NCBI GenBank assembly: GCA_030691295.1 | Contig: JAUYEQ010000122.1 | Coordinates: 1 to 9,398, forward strand | DNA: 9,398 nt | Direction: 5' to 3' | DNA from: Bacteroidota bacterium | GTDB lineage: Bacteria > Bacteroidota > Bacteroidia > Bacteroidales > Prolixibacteraceae | In this document: piece by piece, positions 4,555 through 9,398 of the stretch | How positions within the stretch are numbered: the first letter of the stretch is position 1 | Layout: every line of letters begins with the position of its first letter | The notes under the pieces: generated by a model | Database searches by the model: none | Told to the model about the DNA's origin: nothing | What the model saw: only the letters and a program-made list of their open reading frames with translations | Made by a program: the position numbers and the translations under genes

Positions 4555-7011
4555 TTAAAACTTAACTGTCAGTTTCAAATTCACTTTCCTTTTGGTCAGG
4601 TAATTAGGTACGCCAAACAAGTCGCCGGTATTATTGGCCACCCACAAGTACGAAATGGTATTGTTGATGCCCAACAAGTTAAACACTTCAAGGCTCAGCC
4701 ACATGTCTTTGATTGAATTGAACGCTTTGTACCTGAAATCCTTGTGATCCTGACTGATCAGCACTTTTGAAAAGCCAAGGTCAATTCTCCGGTAAGGAGG
4801 AATTCGGAACTGGTCCATGTAACGTTCCGAATTTGGTGGCCCGGTTGGAAGCCTCGAACCGTAAAAAGCGGTCAGGTTCATTTTCCAGGTTGGATTCCCG
4901 GGGAAATAATCCTGAAAAAATACGCTGAAATTGAAGCGCTGATCGGTTGGACGCGGAATATAACCATGACCATCTTTCAGAATGTCTTCTTCCGTTTTCA
5001 TAATTGAAAGGCTGGCCCACGATTCAATTCCGCTAACAAATTCGCCATTCACTTTCATATCCAAACCGGTAGCATATCCGTTGGCGGTTTGATTGGGCAA
5101 ATACCTGATGCGAACATTGTCAATCTGGTAAGGAGTGAGGTTTTTCATCACCTTAAAATAGGCTTCCGAACTGAATTTAAAAGGCCGGTCCCATGCCCGA
5201 AAAATATAGTCAGTTCCGAAAAGCACCTGGGTTGAGCGCTGCGCTTTGGTATTCGGATAAATTAAGCCATTGCGGTCTTTCAACTCTTTGTAAAATGCGG
5301 GCTGGGTGTAAACTCCTCCTGAAAGATGAAACACAAAGTTGGCATTCCAATCGGGATAGTAGCGAAAAGCACCGCGCGGGCTCAGCAAAAATTCATCGGA
5401 AAACGACCAGTATTGCGCACGAATCCCGCCGGTGGCATACAAAGCTCCTTTGTTGATCGGAATTTGATACGTATCCTGAACATAGGCCGTAAAACGCGCC
5501 GAACTCATGCTGTGATCGGTGTTCGTTGTGCTGTACAGTCTAAGTTCCTGTTTCGCACTCGGATCATAAGGTTTCGACGGATCGAATTGTTTGTGCGGCA
5601 ATGAATATCCGGTTGAATCGCGTAAAACCCATTCGTTCATCTTATCGTCAATCATTTCAATCTGAGCCTTGATACCCCAATTTAAAAGGTGGCTTTCAGA
5701 ATTGTAGGCACCTTTGTGTTCGAAGCTGTAAACGGTGGCATCCAGATAATTGCGTGCATGATTTATAAATGTTCCGATACCAATATTCAACACACTGTCA
5801 CCCAGATTATCAGATCCCAGATTGCGCTCCAGTTCGTTCAGGTAGTAATCTCCTTTGATGTCATACGTTTCTTCCTCCTTTGAATGAAAAGCCGATGCGA
5901 TGAATTTCATGTTCAGACGGTCGCCCGGATGGTAATTTGCAACCAAGGCTCCTGTGACTGTAGCAAATCTATCGACTTCCTGACCTTCAAAATAGACCGT
6001 TGCGTTGTATGCCTGGTTCCATGTACCAAAACTTGTTTTACGTGTTTGCGGAATGAAATTGTATTGATTTTGAGCCACATTGCCCAGAAATGAAACATCA
6101 AATGCGTTGCTGAATTTATAGGTCAGATACGTTTGGGCATCGATGAAACGCGGATTGTATTCTCCTTTTTCGTCGAGCGTTCCCAGCAAATATCGATTTG
6201 TTTTGTAGCGGATTCCGGTAATGTGCGAAAATTTTCCATTTTTGCTCAAGTCCTCCAGTTGAAGCGAACCTCCCAAAAGGCTGACAGATGCAGAACCTGC
6301 AAATTCGGTTGGTTTGCGGTATTTTATATCAAGTACCGACGACATTTTATCACCGTATTTTGCGTCGAAACCACCTGCCGAAAATTCGATGGAAGAAACC
6401 ATGTCTGAATTGATGAAGCTCATGCCTTCCTGCTGACCCGCGCGAATGAGCATTGGCCGATAAACCTCGATATCATTTACATACACCAGATTTTCATCAA
6501 AATTTCCACCCCTGACGGAATATTGTGAACTCAATTCGTTGTTGGTAGATACACCGGGAAGGGTTTTTATCAGTGCTTCTACCCCACCGGTTCCGGCATC
6601 GGTAATGCTGGTAAGATATTTGGCGTCAATCCGGTCCATGTTGTTTTTTTTACGCCTGTGCTCGGTCACTTGAACTTCGCCAATTTCCTGATCAATTTGC
6701 CGGAGAACGACATCGATGTTTATTCGTTGCTCTTCAGTTGCAGTTATTGTTTTCTCAACCATCTGGTATCCAATCATTGAATAAGCAATAACGACCGTTC
6801 TTTTTGCCGGAATGCGCAAAAGATATTCACCGTCGCGGTTCGAAACTGTTCCGATGGTCGAATTCTTCAGTGAAATGTTTGCCAGCTCAACTGGCTTTCC
6901 GTTTTCGTCGGTTACTTTTCCAAATAAAGTGGCATTGTTGCTTTGTGCAAATATGCTTGCAGCACTTAATATCAGGAGAAATTGGAGTAAAAGCGATTTA
7001 ATTGACCTCAT
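4555..7011 (-). CDS. TonB-dependent outer-membrane receptor with carboxypeptidase-regulatory-like domain
   Basis: The product has 818 residues. Residues 1-23 are a signal peptide (MRSIKSLLLQFLLILSAASI, then FAQ). Residues 27-105 form a CarboxypepD_reg-like beta-sandwich (LFGKVTDENGKPVELANISL ... GYQMVEKTI). Residues 115-232 form the plug, with LIKTLPGVS, YSVRGGNFDENLVYVND (164-180) and FDAKYGDKMSSVLDIKY. The rest is the beta-barrel, ending in an aromatic residue (KLTVKF), as outer-membrane barrels do. Such receptors import a ligand across the outer membrane using TonB-ExbBD energy. There is no SusD-like neighbour and the SusC signatures are absent, so a glycan role should not be assumed; the ligand is unknown. 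The start at ATG 7011 is supported by the signal peptide. The PhzF-like gene follows after 3 bp. Confidence 0.93.
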   Translation of the reverse strand: MRSIKSLLLQFLLILSAASIFAQSNNATLFGKVTDENGKPVELANISLKNSTIGTVSNRDGEYLLRIPAKRTVVIAYSMIGYQMVEKTITATEEQRINIDVVLRQIDQEIGEVQVTEHRRKKNNMDRIDAKYLTSITDAGTGGVEALIKTLPGVSTNNELSSQYSVRGGNFDENLVYVNDIEVYRPMLIRAGQQEGMSFINSDMVSSIEFSAGGFDAKYGDKMSSVLDIKYRKPTEFAGSASVSLLGGSLQLEDLSKNGKFSHITGIRYKTNRYLLGTLDEKGEYNPRFIDAQTYLTYKFSNAFDVSFLGNVAQNQYNFIPQTRKTSFGTWNQAYNATVYFEGQEVDRFATVTGALVANYHPGDRLNMKFIASAFHSKEEETYDIKGDYYLNELERNLGSDNLGDSVLNIGIGTFINHARNYLDATVYSFEHKGAYNSESHLLNWGIKAQIEMIDDKMNEWVLRDSTGYSLPHKQFDPSKPYDPSAKQELRLYSTTNTDHSMSSARFTAYVQDTYQIPINKGALYATGGIRAQYWSFSDEFLLSPRGAFRYYPDWNANFVFHLSGGVYTQPAFYKELKDRNGLIYPNTKAQRSTQVLFGTDYIFRAWDRPFKFSSEAYFKVMKNLTPYQIDNVRIRYLPNQTANGYATGLDMKVNGEFVSGIESWASLSIMKTEEDILKDGHGYIPRPTDQRFNFSVFFQDYFPGNPTWKMNLTAFYGSRLPTGPPNSERYMDQFRIPPYRRIDLGFSKVLISQDHKDFRYKAFNSIKDMWLSLEVFNLLGINNTISYLWVANNTGDLFGVPNYLTKRKVNLKLTVKF

Positions 7012-7201
7012 GCCGGCAAAAATAATATTTCTGCTATAATTAACTGTTCAGAAGTCTATAAATTGTTTCTGAGTGAAGGTTTTTGCTAAGTTCACAAATT
7101 AATTCATCGACGGATTTAACGGTTCATCCTGAACAAACAACGATCCGGTCATTTATAATTTTTCTCCGTGCATTTCCACCGTTAATTTGAATAAAAAAAT
7201 C
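7012..7201. promoter_or_regulatory. divergent intergenic region between two TonB-dependent receptor genes
   Basis: This 190-bp spacer must carry the promoters of both receptor genes. I do not find a convincing pair of Bacteroidota -33/-7 elements on either strand. The best -7-like words are TAATTTTT (7156-7163, plus strand) and TTAATTTG (minus strand, near 7096-7103), each with one mismatch and no partner TTG at the right distance. A short inverted repeat GTTCA-TCC-TGAAC (7122-7134) and an 8-bp pair TTAACGGT/ACCGTTAA (7116-7123 and 7178-7185) are possible operator elements but could be chance. No small ORF or RNA gene is evident. Confidence 0.4.
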
Positions 7202-9334
7202 ATGAAACCTCTATTCATTTTATTCGCTTTACTCTTGCTTCAGATTTGCGCCATCTCCCAGGTTACAATTACAGGGAAGGTAACCGATGAAAAAAAATTG
7301 CCACTTGCCGGAGCCAATGTTTTTCTTCAGGAAACTTACGACGGAACCACGGCTGACAGCCTTGGCAATTTCAGTTTTAATACCGGCAGGAAAGGCGCTC
7401 AGCAGCTTTCAGTTACATTTATTGGCTACAAACCATTTCTCCGGAAGCTGGATTTGGACAGCGCGAAAACGATTGCCCTGAACATTGTTTTGCAGGAATC
7501 TGACGATCAGTTTGACGAAGTGGTGATCAATGCCGGATCATTTGAAGCGGGCGACGAGAAAAAAGCAGTTATTCTGCAGATGTTTGATGTTGCCACAACA
7601 CCCAGCGCGCAGGGCGATATTTTTGGCGCACTTGGCACGCTGCCCGGAGTTCAGAAAGTGGGCGAAGACGGAAGGGTTTTCGTCAGGGGTGGCGAAGGTT
7701 ACGAAACCAAAACATTTATGGACGGCATGTTGGTTTCGTCGCCGTACATGTCGAAAATGCCCGATATGCCAACCCGCGGACGATTTTCGCCTTTGCTTTT
7801 CAGCGGAACTTTATTCAGTACAGGCGCCTATTCTGCCGAATACGGACAGGCCTTGTCATCCATAGTGGATATGAAAACCAATTCTGTAGAAACCGAAGAT
7901 CAATCCAGTATTTCAATTATGACCGTCGGGGTAATGGCCTCCACAACCAAATGTTGGGAAAAGTCATCACTTTCACTCAGTGGCGATTATGTCACCGGCG
8001 CTCTTTCGAATGCGATCAACAAACAGCAGGTTGACTGGTTGAAAAGTCCGGTTGGAGTTGACGGAACTGTCATGTACCGACACAAAACCAGCGAAACCGG
8101 ATTGTACAAAGTCTTTGGAACTTTCAACAACAGTACCAGCGGAATTCTCTATCCCAACACACAAACAGGTATAAATCAAAACATTTTGCTGAACAGCAAT
8201 ACTGTTTATCTGAACAATACCTACAACGAAATGCTGGGCGAAAAGTGGATGATCAAATCGGGACTTGCCCTGAATTACGACCACCAAAACATCGACATGG
8301 ACAACGATCAGGTCGCCACCAATAAGAGGATGTTTCAGGCAAAACTGGGGTTCAGCCATTTTTTGAACGAACAAACCGAACTGAAATTTGGCGGCGATTG
8401 GGTAAACTTTTCGTACGAACAAAAAATCAGGATAGGCGATAATTTTCGGTTGCCTTTTACCAACAACCAACTTTCAGGTTTCGCAGAAATAGAATACAAG
8501 CTCTCGAAAAAGTTTGCAACCCGTTTTGGGGCAAGGCTCGAAAACAGTTCACTCCTGAAAGGAACTACGCTGGTTCCGCGCTTTTCTGGAGCATACAAAA
8601 CCGGAAAACACAGTCAGGTTTCGCTGGCAGGTGGTCAGTTTTACCAGAATCCTGAGGATGATTACCTGAAATTTGCACCTCAGTTAAATCCGGAGAAATC
8701 GCATCATGCGGTGATGACCTGGCAATACATGACGGATCTGAAAACCTTCAGGATAGAAGGTTATCTGAAGAAGTACAGCAATCTGGTAAAATTCGACCAG
8801 CCGCTGGCAACCAATCCTTTGGATTACAACAACTCCGGAAGCGGACATGCAGAAGGCATTGACATTTTCTGGCACGACAAGGAAACCTTTGATTTAACCG
8901 ACTACTGGATTTCGTATTCGTGGATCAATGCCCGGCGCAATTACAAAGATTTCCCGATGGCTGCCATTCCAAATTATGTATCAGAACACAACTTGTCGCT
9001 GGTTTACAAACGGTTTCTCCCGCCACTCCGAACGTATGCTTCGGTAACTTATTCGTTTGCCAGCAGCCGGCCCTATCACGATCCAAATTTCGCAGGTTTC
9101 ATGAATGCCAAAACCCAGCCTTACAATGACATCAGCTTAAGCCTGACTTACCTTATGGAACTGTTCGGTAAACAATCCGTTCTGCACCTGATGGTCAACA
9201 ATCTGGCCGGATTCGACAATGTGTATGGATACAACTTTTCGAACACACCTAATGAAGCGGGGAAATATGAATCAACTCCCATCAAATCGCCTTTTGTGAG
9301 GCAGGTTATTTTGCTCGTATCAATTATGTTGTAA
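7202..9334 (+). CDS. TonB-dependent outer-membrane receptor with carboxypeptidase-regulatory-like domain
   Basis: The chosen start is ATG at 7202, which places a clean signal peptide (MKPLFILFALLLLQICAISQ) at residues 1-20. A TTG at 7187 in the same frame would only add MNKKI. The mature protein has a CarboxypepD_reg-like domain at 21-98 (VTITGKVTDEKKLPLAGANV ... FIGYKPFLRKL). The plug lies at about 104-228: FGALGTLPGVQKVGEDGRVF, then VRGGEGYETKTFMDGMLVSS (161-180), and GAYSAEYGQALSSIVDMKT. The remaining 480 residues are the beta-barrel. The total of 710 residues is shorter than the divergent receptor at 4555-7011, and the two are different subfamilies rather than recent duplicates. There is no SusD-like partner; the substrate is unknown. 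The Cys at residue 16 lies in LQIC, which is not a good lipobox. Confidence 0.92.
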   Translation: MKPLFILFALLLLQICAISQVTITGKVTDEKKLPLAGANVFLQETYDGTTADSLGNFSFNTGRKGAQQLSVTFIGYKPFLRKLDLDSAKTIALNIVLQESDDQFDEVVINAGSFEAGDEKKAVILQMFDVATTPSAQGDIFGALGTLPGVQKVGEDGRVFVRGGEGYETKTFMDGMLVSSPYMSKMPDMPTRGRFSPLLFSGTLFSTGAYSAEYGQALSSIVDMKTNSVETEDQSSISIMTVGVMASTTKCWEKSSLSLSGDYVTGALSNAINKQQVDWLKSPVGVDGTVMYRHKTSETGLYKVFGTFNNSTSGILYPNTQTGINQNILLNSNTVYLNNTYNEMLGEKWMIKSGLALNYDHQNIDMDNDQVATNKRMFQAKLGFSHFLNEQTELKFGGDWVNFSYEQKIRIGDNFRLPFTNNQLSGFAEIEYKLSKKFATRFGARLENSSLLKGTTLVPRFSGAYKTGKHSQVSLAGGQFYQNPEDDYLKFAPQLNPEKSHHAVMTWQYMTDLKTFRIEGYLKKYSNLVKFDQPLATNPLDYNNSGSGHAEGIDIFWHDKETFDLTDYWISYSWINARRNYKDFPMAAIPNYVSEHNLSLVYKRFLPPLRTYASVTYSFASSRPYHDPNFAGFMNAKTQPYNDISLSLTYLMELFGKQSVLHLMVNNLAGFDNVYGYNFSNTPNEAGKYESTPIKSPFVRQVILLVSIML

Positions 9335-9398
9335 TTTTATTCAGTACTTTCGACAAAAAACAAACACCACTTTCCGACCAATGACAAATACAAAAATC
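9335..9398 (+). other. spacer with a possible start of a further gene at 9381
   Basis: After the receptor stop codon there is an A-rich spacer with no hairpin or U-tract, so no terminator is visible. ATG at 9381 opens a frame reading MTNTKI to the window end. The short distance (46 bp) and same direction would fit a co-transcribed next gene, but six codons are too few to judge. Confidence 0.3.

Noticed and set aside
7116..7185. 8-bp inverted pair TTAACGGT/ACCGTTAA as an operator
   Set aside because: The arms are short and 54 bp apart; such pairs are expected by chance in a spacer of this size.
7187..7201. TTG start for the second receptor
   Set aside because: ATG at 7202 gives a standard signal peptide directly; the TTG only adds five residues ahead of it.
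7973..8470. Leftward ORF of 165 codons inside the second receptor gene
   Set aside because: It lies wholly opposite a well-supported TonB-dependent receptor and its translation looks like the antisense of beta-barrel codons.
4555..9334. SusC/SusD polysaccharide utilisation locus
   Set aside because: Neither receptor shows the SusC plug signature and there is no SusD-like lipoprotein or glycoside hydrolase in the window.

Overview
The window looks like a chromosomal segment of a member of the Bacteroidota, probably a Marinilabiliales/Prolixibacteraceae-like environmental lineage. The evidence is two large TonB-dependent outer-membrane receptors with N-terminal carboxypeptidase-regulatory-like domains, an ActE-like monohaem cytochrome of the type found in alternative complex III, A-rich rather than Shine-Dalgarno leaders, moderate GC, and short intergenic tandem and palindromic repeats. 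The assignment is by protein family resemblance only.

Layout, left to right. (1) 2-367 (+): 3' end of a c-type cytochrome gene, followed by a hairpin terminator (about 387-426) that also faces the convergent gene. (2) 427-711 (-): a RibD/dihydrofolate-reductase-like protein that has lost its middle third in a clean in-frame deletion. (3) 712-889: a patchwork of short tandem repeats. (4) 890-2917 (-): a full-length YyaL/SPATA20-type thioredoxin-domain protein; a perfect 11-bp inverted repeat lies directly upstream of its start codon. (5) 2975-3080: two inverted REP-like palindromes forming a REPIN-like element, with a third small palindrome at 3096-3107. (6) 3102-3682 (-): an antitoxin-toxin pair with a 19-bp gene overlap; the toxin is ParE-like. 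(7) 3769-7011 (-): a TonB-dependent receptor gene followed after 3 bp by a PhzF-family isomerase gene, most likely one transcript. (8) 7012-7201: divergent intergenic region. (9) 7202-9334 (+): a second TonB-dependent receptor. (10) 9335-9398: short spacer with a possible start of another gene at 9381.

Functionally this is a mosaic rather than one pathway. The cytochrome belongs to a respiratory cluster that lies off the left edge. The two receptors are divergent, have no SusD-like partner and no visible sigma/anti-sigma regulator, so their substrates cannot be named. The PhzF-like enzyme is tied to the first receptor only by its position. I see no clear new multi-gene system. The most interesting signals are structural: the REPIN-like pair whose stems changed in a base-pair-preserving way, the hairpin over the ribosome-binding region of the YyaL-like gene, the in-frame deletion in the reductase, and the toxin tail that runs through an 11-A tract into repeat-like DNA.
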